From: Streptomyces sp. NBC_01288
GTDB lineage: Bacteria; Actinomycetota; Actinomycetes; Streptomycetales; Streptomycetaceae
DNA: 64,000 bases
Direction of reading: 5' to 3'
Assembly: GCF_035982055.1 (NCBI RefSeq)
Contig: NZ_CP108427.1
Span: 10,353,001-10,417,000 of the forward strand
Part shown: positions 18,525-25,940 of the stretch, piece after piece
Layout: each line of letters starts with the position of its first letter
Numbering within the stretch: the stretch's first letter is position 1
Position numbers and translations under genes: made by a program
The notes under the pieces: model-generated
Told to the model about the DNA's origin: nothing
Databases searched by the model: none
Seen by the model: the letters and a program-made list of their open reading frames with translations, nothing else

Positions 18525-18606
18525 CAGAGATAATCCGAGCACGTACTATCTCTGCTTGGCAAGGGTTCGCGCGCCGAGTTAACACGGTTATTTCATGACG
18601 AACCGT
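18525..18606 (-). promoter_or_regulatory. Regulatory region of nicotinate operon: two inverted repeats
   Basis: Two inverted repeats lie 210-295 nt upstream of the nicX start. One has perfect 8-bp arms CAGAGATA / TATCTCTG with a 14-bp spacer (18525-18554). The other has 6-bp arms ACGGTT / AACCGT with an 11-bp spacer (18584-18606). This stretch is much richer in A+T than its surroundings. They are candidates for the promoter and the operator of the MarR protein; neither is proven. Confidence 0.5.
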
Positions 18607-18691
18607 CAGGGAAATCGCGAAGGTGCGCCCTGACCTCGGCTTCGCGTACCGATCGTTGCCGGGTGCTTCTCACGAGGACCCGCATACGTCT

Positions 18692-18723
18692 GTGGCGGGC
18701 CCGTCGGTCGTCGGGCCCGCCAC
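18692..18723 (-). terminator. Terminator hairpin after MFS-USP gene
   Basis: Perfect 12-bp arms GTGGCGGGCCCG / CGGGCCCGCCAC with an 8-nt loop, 33 nt past the stop of the minus-strand MFS-USP gene. There is no U-run, as is usual in Streptomyces. It separates that operon from the nicotinate operon. Confidence 0.8.
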
Positions 18724-18755
18724 GTGTCGGTGTCGTCGTCGATGTGCGATGACGG

Positions 18756-20477
18756 TCAGGCGGCCCCGTCGCGCAGGGCGGGCAGGGTGGCCGAGGTCAG
18801 TTGCCGTGGCGCGTTGTCGGGTTCGACGAGGACGACGGTGCAGGTGGCCGCGTGGGTGAGGGCGGTGGTGAAGCTGCCTTCCGCGAACTGGGTGAGGGGG
18901 CCGTACGGTGAGCGGCCGACGGCGATGGCGCGGGCGCCCGTGTCGGCGGCGTGCCGGGCCAGTACGCGGCTGGCGGCGGAGTGGTCGCCGACGGTGGTGA
19001 GGATCTGGCCGGTCGCCGCGACGCCCTGCCCGGCAAGGCGGTCGAGGTGGGCGGTCACGGCGGCGCGGGCCTGCTCGGGCGTCTCCGTGTCTGCGGCCAA
19101 TTCCTCGACGAGGGCCGTCAGTTGGACGTGGACGACCTCCAGCGGGCTGTGCGTGTCGCGGGCGAGCCGGGCCGCCGCGTCGACGATGGCGGGAGCCTCG
19201 GCCTGGGCGGAGACGGCGACCATGATCCGAGGTGTGCTCCCGCTCACGGGTTCGCCGACGGGGGTGAGAGTCGGGGCGACGGACTCGCCCTCGTCGGCGT
19301 GCTGCTCGGCCTCGCGGAGCAGCCGGTGGCCGCTGGCCAGGACCGGGATGGCGAGCAGGAAGGTGGCGGCACCCAGATAGAACGGGACGCTCAGATCAGT
19401 GGCGTCGGCGAGCTTGCCCGCCGCGTACGGGGCCAGGCCGCCGCCGATGAAGCGCAGGAAGCCGTACGCGGACGAGGCCACGGGCCGTTCCACCGGCGAG
19501 ACGAGCATGACGGCCTGGGTGGTCAGGGTGTTGTTGATGCCGATGAAGGCACCGCTGACGATGACCGCCACGATGACCACGGTCGGCGTCGCGACCCCGG
19601 CGGCGATCACCGCCATCACCACGGAGAGACCGGCCAGATTGACGTACAGGACGGGCGCGGTGCCGTAGCGCGCCTGGAGGCGTGGGGCGAAGAAGACGCT
19701 GAACGCGGCCACGAGCAGTCCCCACCCGGTGAACACGAGACCGAGCCGATGGGCGTCCAGTTCCATGGGGTAGGGGGCGTAGCCGAGCATGGTGAAGAAG
19801 CCCCAGTTGTAGAGCAGCGCCATGATGCCCATCGTCAGCAGGCCGCGGTGCCGCAGCGCCTTCAACGGTGCGAGGGGCGAAGTGACCCGCTCGGGCTTGG
19901 GCAGGTCAGGCACGAACACGGCCGTGGCGACGAGCGCGATGGCCATGAGGACGGCGACGCCGAAGAACGGGCCGCGCCAGCTGATGCCGCCCAACTCGCC
20001 CCCGAGCAGCGGCCCTACGGCGATTCCGAGGCCCAGTGCCGTCTCGTACAGGATGATCGCACCACCGAATCCGCCGCTGGCCGAGGCCACGATGACGGCC
20101 AGGGAGGTGGCGATGAACAGGGCGTTGCCCAGCCCCCAGCCCGCGCGGAAACCGACGATGCCGTTGATGGAACCGGAGGTGCCGGCCAGGGCGGCGAAGA
20201 CCACGATGACCGCCAGGCCTATGACGAGGGTGCGCTTGGCGCCGAAGCGGCTGGAGAACCAGCCCACGAACAGCATCGCCACCGCCGTCACGATCAGGTA
20301 GCTGCAGAACAGCAGGGAGACCTGGCTCGGGGTCGCGTGCAGGCTGTCGGCCAGCGCGGGCAGGATCGGGTCGACGAGGCCGATCCCCATGAAGGAGATG
20401 ACGCAGGCGAACGCGACGGCCCAGACGGCCCTGGGTTGCCGGAACGGGCTGGCGACATTTCCGTGTGGTGCGCTCAT
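18756..20477 (-). CDS. MFS transporter fused to a universal stress protein domain
   Basis: A 573-residue two-part protein. Residues 1-410 are a drug-efflux-type major facilitator (for example 'GWFSSRFGAKRTL' after helix 2 and 'ALGLGIAVGPLLGG' as the motif C region). Residues about 435-560 are a UspA domain ('RIMVAVSAQAEAPAIVDAAARL', 'LEVVHVQL', 'ARAIAVGRSPYGPLTQFAEGS') with the G-2x-G-9x-G-like ATP-binding end partly recognisable. It should export small molecules, with the cytoplasmic USP domain giving nucleotide or stress-responsive control. A MarR gene lies just upstream on the same strand, so it is probably substrate-induced. A GGAGG lies 10 nt before the ATG. Confidence 0.86.
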   Translation of the reverse strand: MSAPHGNVASPFRQPRAVWAVAFACVISFMGIGLVDPILPALADSLHATPSQVSLLFCSYLIVTAVAMLFVGWFSSRFGAKRTLVIGLAVIVVFAALAGTSGSINGIVGFRAGWGLGNALFIATSLAVIVASASGGFGGAIILYETALGLGIAVGPLLGGELGGISWRGPFFGVAVLMAIALVATAVFVPDLPKPERVTSPLAPLKALRHRGLLTMGIMALLYNWGFFTMLGYAPYPMELDAHRLGLVFTGWGLLVAAFSVFFAPRLQARYGTAPVLYVNLAGLSVVMAVIAAGVATPTVVIVAVIVSGAFIGINNTLTTQAVMLVSPVERPVASSAYGFLRFIGGGLAPYAAGKLADATDLSVPFYLGAATFLLAIPVLASGHRLLREAEQHADEGESVAPTLTPVGEPVSGSTPRIMVAVSAQAEAPAIVDAAARLARDTHSPLEVVHVQLTALVEELAADTETPEQARAAVTAHLDRLAGQGVAATGQILTTVGDHSAASRVLARHAADTGARAIAVGRSPYGPLTQFAEGSFTTALTHAATCTVVLVEPDNAPRQLTSATLPALRDGAA

Positions 20478-20521
20478 GTGTGCTTGTCCTCCAGGGAGTT
20501 GAAGGGTGCGAGAGGGCTCTG

Positions 20522-20974
20522 TCAGGAGGGTGGCCGGTGGTCCTGGATCGCGCGGGCGAGGGCCGGTAGGGCGACCCGTACCGCCTGCTGTTCCGGCCCG
20601 CTCAGCTCCGCGATGAGCAGGTCGAGGGCGTGGGCGCGTTCGGCGCGTCGTTGCCGGGAGACCTCCAGGCCCGTGTCGGTCGCCTCCACCAGTACGCCCC
20701 GGCCGTCGCTGCGGTCGGCGGTGCGCCGTACCAGGTCGGCGCGCTCCAGGCGGGTGACGAGCTGTGTCATGTTGGGCTGGGAGGCGCCCTCGGCCCGGGC
20801 CAGATCGGTCAGGCGGCACGGACCCTCGCGGCCCAGGCGTCCGAGCACGGCGGAGGCGGCCACGCTCAGGCCACCGGTGACGGCGCTCTGCCGGACGTAG
20901 CGGACCATCCTCTCGACGGCCATGATCAGGTCCTCGGGTGAGGTCTCGGGGGCCGCCGGCGTCGCTGGATCCAT
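20522..20974 (-). CDS. MarR-family regulator of the MFS-USP transporter
   Basis: A MarR-type winged helix protein of about 150 residues: 'SVAASAVLGRLGREG', recognition helix 'GASQPNMTQLVTRLERADLV', wing 'RTADRSDGRGVLVEAT'. It is 44 nt upstream of the efflux gene on the same strand, the usual repressor-pump pair. The start is uncertain. I use the ATG at 20974; an in-frame ATG and GTG 15-30 nt further out fall inside palindromes that look like its operator, and no start has a good ribosome site. Confidence 0.82.
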   Translation of the reverse strand: MDPATPAAPETSPEDLIMAVERMVRYVRQSAVTGGLSVAASAVLGRLGREGPCRLTDLARAEGASQPNMTQLVTRLERADLVRRTADRSDGRGVLVEATDTGLEVSRQRRAERAHALDLLIAELSGPEQQAVRVALPALARAIQDHRPPS

Positions 20975-20981
20975 AACCCGC

Positions 20982-21013
20982 TTATGCATAACGGCATTAT
21001 GCACTTACATGTA
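20982..21013. promoter_or_regulatory. Two palindromes, probable MarR operator
   Basis: TTATGCATAA (20982-20991) is a perfect 10-bp palindrome. TACATGTA (21006-21013) is a perfect 8-bp one, and between them lies a partial copy of the first (TTATGCAC). They sit at the MarR start and in the spacer to the divergent sigma-factor gene. Confidence 0.6.
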
Positions 21014-21078
21014 GCTTGAATCAATGTCGGGGGCGGAAAGGAACCGGCGGCTGCCGGACAGTACGGGGTGTGGAATCC

Positions 21079-21648
21079 ATGACGGAACAGGAGGCGCGCC
21101 GGATGCGGCGGGCGCGCTTCGAAGGACTGGCGCACCTGGTGGTGGAACCGCTGCACCGGTATCTGCTGCGAAGGACGGGCGCCGACATGGTCGATGACGT
21201 GCTGTCGGAGACGATGCTCGTGCTGTGGCGTCGGCTCGGCGACGTCCCCGGGCTGGGGGAGGGGTCCGAGCCCGATCCGGGTGACGTGCTGCCGTGGTGC
21301 TACGGCGTTGCCCGGGGGTGTCTGGCGAACGCCCGTCGCGCCGACGGGCGCAGGCTCCGGCTCGTGGAGCGGCTGATCCGGACCCAGGAGGAGGCCCCGG
21401 CGGGGGCCGCCGATCACAGTGAGCTGCATGCCGCGCTCGCCGACCTCGGAGCGCTGGACCGCGAGGTCGTGCGGCTGTGGGCGTGGGAAGGACTGGCGCC
21501 GCGGCAGATCGCGGAGGCGACCGGGCTGACGTCCAACGCGGTGAGCATCCGGCTCCATCGGGCGAAGGCGAGACTCGCCGCCCGGCTGGGGCGAAAGGAT
21601 GCCGGACGGCCCGGACACAAGAGGGATGAAGGAAGGAGCAGTCAGTGA
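21079..21648 (+). CDS. ECF sigma factor
   Basis: A 189-residue extracytoplasmic-function sigma factor. Region 2 is at about residues 10-55 ('VEPLHRYLLRRTGADMVDDV', then 'LSETMLVLWRR'). Region 4 is at about 115-170 ('LGALDREVVRLWAWEGLAPR', then 'IAEATGLTSNAVSIRLHRAK'). Region 2 DNA-melting and region 4 helix-turn-helix features are intact. The ATG at 21079 is chosen; a GTG three codons earlier is possible. The C-terminal tail is short and basic. It is coupled by a GTGA overlap to a one-pass membrane protein that may act as its anti-sigma factor. Confidence 0.9.
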   Translation: MTEQEARRMRRARFEGLAHLVVEPLHRYLLRRTGADMVDDVLSETMLVLWRRLGDVPGLGEGSEPDPGDVLPWCYGVARGCLANARRADGRRLRLVERLIRTQEEAPAGAADHSELHAALADLGALDREVVRLWAWEGLAPRQIAEATGLTSNAVSIRLHRAKARLAARLGRKDAGRPGHKRDEGRSSQ

Positions 21649-22265
21649 ATGACGACGAGTTGCTGGCCCGGCTGAAGTCCGCGGACCCGGCACTGACCGG
21701 AGTTGCTCCGCCGCCCGACATCGACCGCCTTGTGGAGGACACCTTGAACACCGACACCGCGCTCCAGTCCGCGACCACCGCCGCCGGCATCGCGACCGCG
21801 GGATGGGGACGCCGGCGTCTCTTCGGAATCGCGGCGGCCGGACTACTGGTACTGGGCGGCGGCGTCGCCGGAGGAATCATGGCCAACAGCGGTAACGGCA
21901 ACGGCCATTCGGCCACGGGCAAGAGCGCGGCCCCGACCGGCGCGCTGAAGCTCACCGCCGAGGGCGGCTCCGGCAAGTGCGTGCCGCCCGGCCTCGACAC
22001 CCTGAGCAAGTACCCGACCCTTTTCCAAGGAACGGCCATTTCCGTCGAGGGCTCGACGGCCACCTTCCGGGTGGACCGGTGGTTCAAGGGCGGCGACGCG
22101 GAGACGGTCGTCCTCACCAGCGACACCGCGGTTTCGGAGACGCTGACGTACACGGAAGGCGGGCACTACATCGTGGGCGCCAAGGACGGCTTCGTCCCGA
22201 TGTGCGCGGCGATCGATGCCTCGCCCAAGGACGTCGCCGAGTTCCGCCAGGCGTTCGGGAAGTGA
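21645..22265 (+). CDS. One-pass membrane protein coupled to the ECF sigma factor (putative anti-sigma or sensor)
   Basis: A 206-residue protein with a short acidic cytoplasmic N-terminus (about 65 residues), one transmembrane helix ('LFGIAAAGLLVLGGGVAGGI') and an extracellular C-terminal domain with two cysteines (in 'GKCVPPG' and 'VPMCAAI') that could form a disulfide. The GTG start overlaps the sigma-factor stop as GTGA and follows GGAAGGAG. Gene coupling suggests it controls the sigma factor. The zinc-binding HxxxCxxC of ZAS anti-sigma factors is absent, so the mechanism would be different. The outer domain is not one I can assign. Confidence 0.72.
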   Translation: MNDDELLARLKSADPALTGVAPPPDIDRLVEDTLNTDTALQSATTAAGIATAGWGRRRLFGIAAAGLLVLGGGVAGGIMANSGNGNGHSATGKSAAPTGALKLTAEGGSGKCVPPGLDTLSKYPTLFQGTAISVEGSTATFRVDRWFKGGDAETVVLTSDTAVSETLTYTEGGHYIVGAKDGFVPMCAAIDASPKDVAEFRQAFGK

Positions 22266-22275
22266 CCGCGCCCGA

Positions 22276-23124
22276 TCAGGACGGGTCGTCCAGCAGGCTC
22301 CGGGCGAACTCGTGCGCCGGGTCCGCCAGGCTGTGCCGGAGCTTGGCGAAGAGATCCGCCGCCGTCGCGCCGGACCACGTGGCGGGGAGGAGGGAGCTGG
22401 GCAGGCCCGGGTCGAGATAGGGCAACCGCCGCCAGGCGGTGAGGACATGGACGTAGTCGATGAACGCGGCCCGGTCGGACACCGCGCCCGGCCCGGCCCA
22501 ACGCCCCGCCATCGGCGTGAACTCGGCGACGAAATCGTCGTAGAGCTTCTGGAGCGCCTCCAAGTCCCACCAGCGGCCCACCTGTTCGGCGGGGTCACCG
22601 AAGGCCACGTAGTCGCCGCGGAAGAGGTCGACGTACTGGTCCAGGCCATGGCGGAGCAGGTGGTCGCGGGTGTCGTCGAGCGCGTGGGCGGGGGCGATCC
22701 AGATCCCGGACGAGACCGTCCCGAAGCCCAACCAGGCGAGCCGTGACCGGAGTTGGTGCCGGTGCTGCCGCTCGCTCTCCGGCACCGAGAAGACGGCGAT
22801 GACCCAGCCGTCGTCGGTCACGGCATGGCGCTCGAAGATGCGCCGGTCACCGGTCTCCAGGACGGAACGGGCGTACGGCGACAGCGCGTAGCCCGCACGG
22901 CTGTCCCGGCGCTCGGCCACCAGGATCTCGCGGCGCTTGAGCCGGGAGATCGACGAGCGGACCGCCTGGGCGTCGACGTCGAGTTCGGCGAGCAGACGGA
23001 TCAGGGTGCTCACACTGATCCAGCCGCCGACCTCGCGCGCGTAGAGCCCGTACACCGTCACGATCAGGGATCGCGGCGGTGCGGGCTGGCCCGGGCTGTC
23101 GTCTTCGAGATCGCTTGCCGTCAC
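22276..23124 (-). CDS. PaaX-family transcriptional regulator
   Basis: A 282-residue PaaX-type repressor. It has an N-terminal winged helix ('LIVTVYGLYAREVGGWISVS', 'VRSSISRLKRREIL'), a central Cas2-like PaaX domain ('VIAVFSVPESERQHRHQLRS') and the PaaX C-terminal domain ('TAWRRLPYLDPGLPSSLLP'). The 'WRRLPYLDPGLP' signature is diagnostic. PaaX proteins bind aryl-CoA thioesters and de-repress aromatic catabolic genes. Here it is the distal gene of an operon built around an aryl-CoA ligase and an aryl-CoA monooxygenase, so the inducer is likely the aryl-CoA. The GTG start overlaps a perfect 8-bp palindrome (23123-23130). Confidence 0.88.
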   Translation of the reverse strand: MTASDLEDDSPGQPAPPRSLIVTVYGLYAREVGGWISVSTLIRLLAELDVDAQAVRSSISRLKRREILVAERRDSRAGYALSPYARSVLETGDRRIFERHAVTDDGWVIAVFSVPESERQHRHQLRSRLAWLGFGTVSSGIWIAPAHALDDTRDHLLRHGLDQYVDLFRGDYVAFGDPAEQVGRWWDLEALQKLYDDFVAEFTPMAGRWAGPGAVSDRAAFIDYVHVLTAWRRLPYLDPGLPSSLLPATWSGATAADLFAKLRHSLADPAHEFARSLLDDPS

Positions 23125-23130
23125 GATCGT
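23123..23130. promoter_or_regulatory. Palindrome ACGATCGT at the PaaX start
   Basis: A perfect 8-bp palindrome covers the first two bases of the GTG start of the PaaX gene, within a short A+T-richer spacer. It is a possible autoregulatory site; it is short and may be chance. Confidence 0.3.
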
Positions 23131-23136
23131 AGTATT

Positions 23137-23574
23137 TCAGTGCGTCTGGCCGGCCGCCGATTCCGGCCGACCGCCCAGCGCCGTACGCCAGGCCGCCGGC
23201 CAGGGCGCGCTGCCGCCGGTCGCCTTGTCGGGGACGTGCACGGTGACATAACTGCCCCGAGCGGCACGGCAGTTCGGCTTGCCGTCCTCGGTGTTCCGCC
23301 ACACCTCGAAACCGAAGGTCATCGAGGACCGGCCGAGGCGGATCAGCTCGACCCGCGTCTCGACCTCCTCGCCGAACCGGATCGACGCCTCGAACTCGAC
23401 CTCGTAACGCACCCTCGGGGCCACCGGGAAGTAGCCCGGGATGTCGTACGCGCGCATCAGCTCGGCCTCCGCCGCCTCGGCGAACCGGACGACGGTGGTG
23501 TTGTGGTAGATCCCGGCCGCGTCGGTGTCGATCCACTCCACGCGAGCCCGGTGGACGGCGTAGGGGCCGCTCAT
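23137..23574 (-). CDS. 4HBT-family acyl-CoA thioesterase
   Basis: A 145-residue single hot-dog-fold thioesterase. The family signature 'VEWIDTDAAGIYHNTTVVRF' is near the N-terminus, with the catalytic Asp in IDTDAAG, followed by 'RVELIRLGRSSMTFGFEVW'. Enzymes with the DxDxxGxxHN pattern hydrolyse aryl-CoA esters such as 4-hydroxybenzoyl-CoA, or salvage trapped CoA. It overlaps the monooxygenase gene by ATGA, so it should act on the product or a dead-end of that enzyme. Together with the larger TesB-type enzyme upstream, the operon carries two unrelated thioesterases. Confidence 0.85.
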   Translation of the reverse strand: MSGPYAVHRARVEWIDTDAAGIYHNTTVVRFAEAAEAELMRAYDIPGYFPVAPRVRYEVEFEASIRFGEEVETRVELIRLGRSSMTFGFEVWRNTEDGKPNCRAARGSYVTVHVPDKATGGSAPWPAAWRTALGGRPESAAGQTH

Positions 23575-25940
23575 TCCGCTGTCCTGCCCGGAGTCCATCG
23601 CAGGTGCACGGCGTCCCGCGGGGCCTCCCGCAGCAGCGCGAGACGTGGGCGGACCGCGTCGGTGCGGGAGGTGGGCGGCTTGCGGCGGCCCGCCGCGAAC
23701 TGCACCGGCCAGTCGGCACCCGCGCCGCGGTACTCCTGCTCGGCGGCTGCCTGCAACGTCCACTGCGGGTTGTAGAGGTGGGTACGCCCGAGCGCGCACA
23801 GGTCGGCACGCCCGGCGAGCAGGATCGAGTTGACGTCGTCGTACGACGAGATCGCTCCTACGGCGATCACCGCCGCGCCCGCCGGAGCGGCGACCTCGTG
23901 CCGGATGCGGTCGGCGAACGGGGTCTGGTACGAGCGGCCGTACGCCGGCTTCTCGTCCTTGGTGACCTGCCCGGAGGACACGTCCACGGCTGCCGCGCCG
24001 TGCGCGACGAACGCCCGCGCGATCTCGACCGCGTCGTGTTCGGTGTTGCCGTCGGGGGTCCAGTCGGTGGCGGAGATCCGTACCGTGACCGGGCGGTCGG
24101 CGGGGAACGCGGACCGTACGGCGTCGAAGACCTCCAGCGGGAAACGCAGCCGGTTCGTGAGGTCGCCGCCGTACTCGTCGGTGCGGTGGTTGGCGACGGG
24201 GGAGAGAAACGAGGAGAGCAAGTAGCCGTGGGCCGCGTGGACTTCGAGCAGGTCGAAGCCTGCCTCGGCGCCTCGCCGGGCGGCGGACACGAAGTCGGCC
24301 ACGACCGCGTCCATGTCGGCCCGGGTCATCTCGCGCGGCTCGTGGCAACCCGTGCCGTAGGGCAGTGGGGACGGGCCCATGACCTCCCAGTTGCCCTCGG
24401 TGAGAGGCTCGTCAATGCCCTCCCACATGAGGCGAGTTGAGCCCTTGCGGCCCGAATGGCCCAGCTGGAGCCCGATCTTGGCGGTGCTGCGCCCGTGGAC
24501 GAAGTCGGTGACCCGGGTCCACGCGTCGCGCTGGGTGTCGTTCCACAGGCCCGTGCAGCCCGGGGTGATGCGGGCCTCGGGGGAGACGCAGACCATCTCG
24601 GTCATGACGAGGCCCGCGCCGCCGAGCGCCTTGGAGCCGAGGTGGACGACGTGGAAGTCGTCCGGCACTCCGTCGACGGCGGAGTACATGTCCATCGGCG
24701 AGACGATGATCCGGTTCTTCAACTCCAGGCCACCGATGGAGAACGGCTGGAACATCGCCGGAACCGACTCGGTGCGGCCCTGCGCCTCCGCGAAGCCGCG
24801 CTCGATCAGGTCGGCGAAGCCGGGGTCGCGGTCCTTGAGGTTGTCGAAGGTGATCCGGCGGGAACGGGTGAGCAGGTTGAAGCAGAACTGCGCGGGGTCC
24901 TGGTCGGCGTAGCGGCCGATGTTCTCGAACCACTCCAGCGAGGCCTGGGCGGCGCGCTGGGTGGACTCCACCACCGGGCGGCGTTCGGTCTCGTACGCCG
25001 TCAACGCCTCGTCCACGGTGGGGTGTTCGTGCAGACACGCGGCGAGCGCGAGGGCGTCCTCCATGGCCAGCTTGGTGCCGGAGCCGATCGAGAAGTGCGC
25101 GGTGTGGGCCGCGTCGCCGAGCAGGACCACGTTGTGGTGGTGCCAGTGCTCGTTGCGGACCGTCGTGAAGTTCAGCCAACGGGAGTTGTTGGTCAGGAGG
25201 TTGTGCCCTGCGAGTTCCCCGGCGAAGATCTCGCGGATCCGGGCCACCGACTCCTCGTCGCTCACCCCGGGCGGGAACTGCGTGCCCTCCGTCGCGTCGA
25301 GGCCGGCCTTGCGCCACACGTCCTCCGCCATCTCGACGATGAACGTCGAACCGGAGTCGGAGAAGGGGTAACCGTGGATCTGCATGGTCCCGAACTCGGT
25401 CTGCTTGACGAGGAATTGGAACGCCTCGAAGACCCGGTCGGTGCCCAGCCACATGTACTTGTTCGTCCGCTGGTCCAAGGAGGGGACGAAGGCGTCGGCG
25501 TACTTGGTGCGCACGGCCGAGTTGATGCCGTCGGCCGCGACCACGAGGTCGTAGGAGCCGCGCAGTTCGTCCACTTCCGGGGCGAGGGTGCGGTAGTGGA
25601 CGGTGACGCCGAGTTCGGCGGCCCGCTCCTGGAGGATGTGCAGCAGGTCCTTGCGGGCCATCGCCGCGAAGCCCTGGCCGCCGACCGTGAAGGGATGCCC
25701 GTCGAACTCGATGTCGATGTCGGTCCACCGGGCGAACCGGCTCTCCATCGCGTCGTGCACGACGGTGTCCGCGTTCTCGATGCCGCCGAGGGTCTCGTCG
25801 GAGAAGACCACGCCGAAGCCGAAGGTGTCGTCGGGGGCGTTGCGCTCCCACACGGTGATCTCATGGCCGGGGTCGAGCTGCTTCATCAGCGCGGCGAGAT
25901 ACAGCCCACCAGGCCCGCCGCCCACGATCGCGATCCTCAT
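23571..25940 (-). CDS. Bifunctional aryl-CoA monooxygenase / Old Yellow Enzyme reductase (anthraniloyl-CoA or salicylyl-CoA type)
   Basis: A 789-residue fusion. Residues 1-375 are an FAD monooxygenase: 'IVGGGPGGLYLAALM' is the Rossmann motif and 'VVLLGDAAHTAHFSIGSGTK' the second FAD motif. Residues about 395-765 are an Old Yellow Enzyme barrel: 'LKNRIIVSPMDMYS', 'LLEVHAAHGYLLSSFLSP', 'NHRTDEYGG'. The length and order match 2-aminobenzoyl-CoA monooxygenase/reductase, which hydroxylates and reduces anthraniloyl-CoA in a hybrid aerobic pathway. Close relatives are annotated as salicylyl-CoA 5-hydroxylase/oxidoreductase. It is coupled by ATGA to the CoA ligase upstream and to the thioesterase downstream. 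RidA across the divergent promoter favours an enamine intermediate and hence an amino-substituted substrate, but salicylate remains possible. Confidence 0.88.
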   Translation of the reverse strand: MRIAIVGGGPGGLYLAALMKQLDPGHEITVWERNAPDDTFGFGVVFSDETLGGIENADTVVHDAMESRFARWTDIDIEFDGHPFTVGGQGFAAMARKDLLHILQERAAELGVTVHYRTLAPEVDELRGSYDLVVAADGINSAVRTKYADAFVPSLDQRTNKYMWLGTDRVFEAFQFLVKQTEFGTMQIHGYPFSDSGSTFIVEMAEDVWRKAGLDATEGTQFPPGVSDEESVARIREIFAGELAGHNLLTNNSRWLNFTTVRNEHWHHHNVVLLGDAAHTAHFSIGSGTKLAMEDALALAACLHEHPTVDEALTAYETERRPVVESTQRAAQASLEWFENIGRYADQDPAQFCFNLLTRSRRITFDNLKDRDPGFADLIERGFAEAQGRTESVPAMFQPFSIGGLELKNRIIVSPMDMYSAVDGVPDDFHVVHLGSKALGGAGLVMTEMVCVSPEARITPGCTGLWNDTQRDAWTRVTDFVHGRSTAKIGLQLGHSGRKGSTRLMWEGIDEPLTEGNWEVMGPSPLPYGTGCHEPREMTRADMDAVVADFVSAARRGAEAGFDLLEVHAAHGYLLSSFLSPVANHRTDEYGGDLTNRLRFPLEVFDAVRSAFPADRPVTVRISATDWTPDGNTEHDAVEIARAFVAHGAAAVDVSSGQVTKDEKPAYGRSYQTPFADRIRHEVAAPAGAAVIAVGAISSYDDVNSILLAGRADLCALGRTHLYNPQWTLQAAAEQEYRGAGADWPVQFAAGRRKPPTSRTDAVRPRLALLREAPRDAVHLRWTPGRTAE

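Noticed and set aside
21005..22153. A 382-codon minus-strand frame opposite the ECF sigma factor and membrane protein
   Set aside because: The protein is Pro/Ala/Arg low complexity, and the opposite strand encodes a clear sigma factor and its coupled partner.
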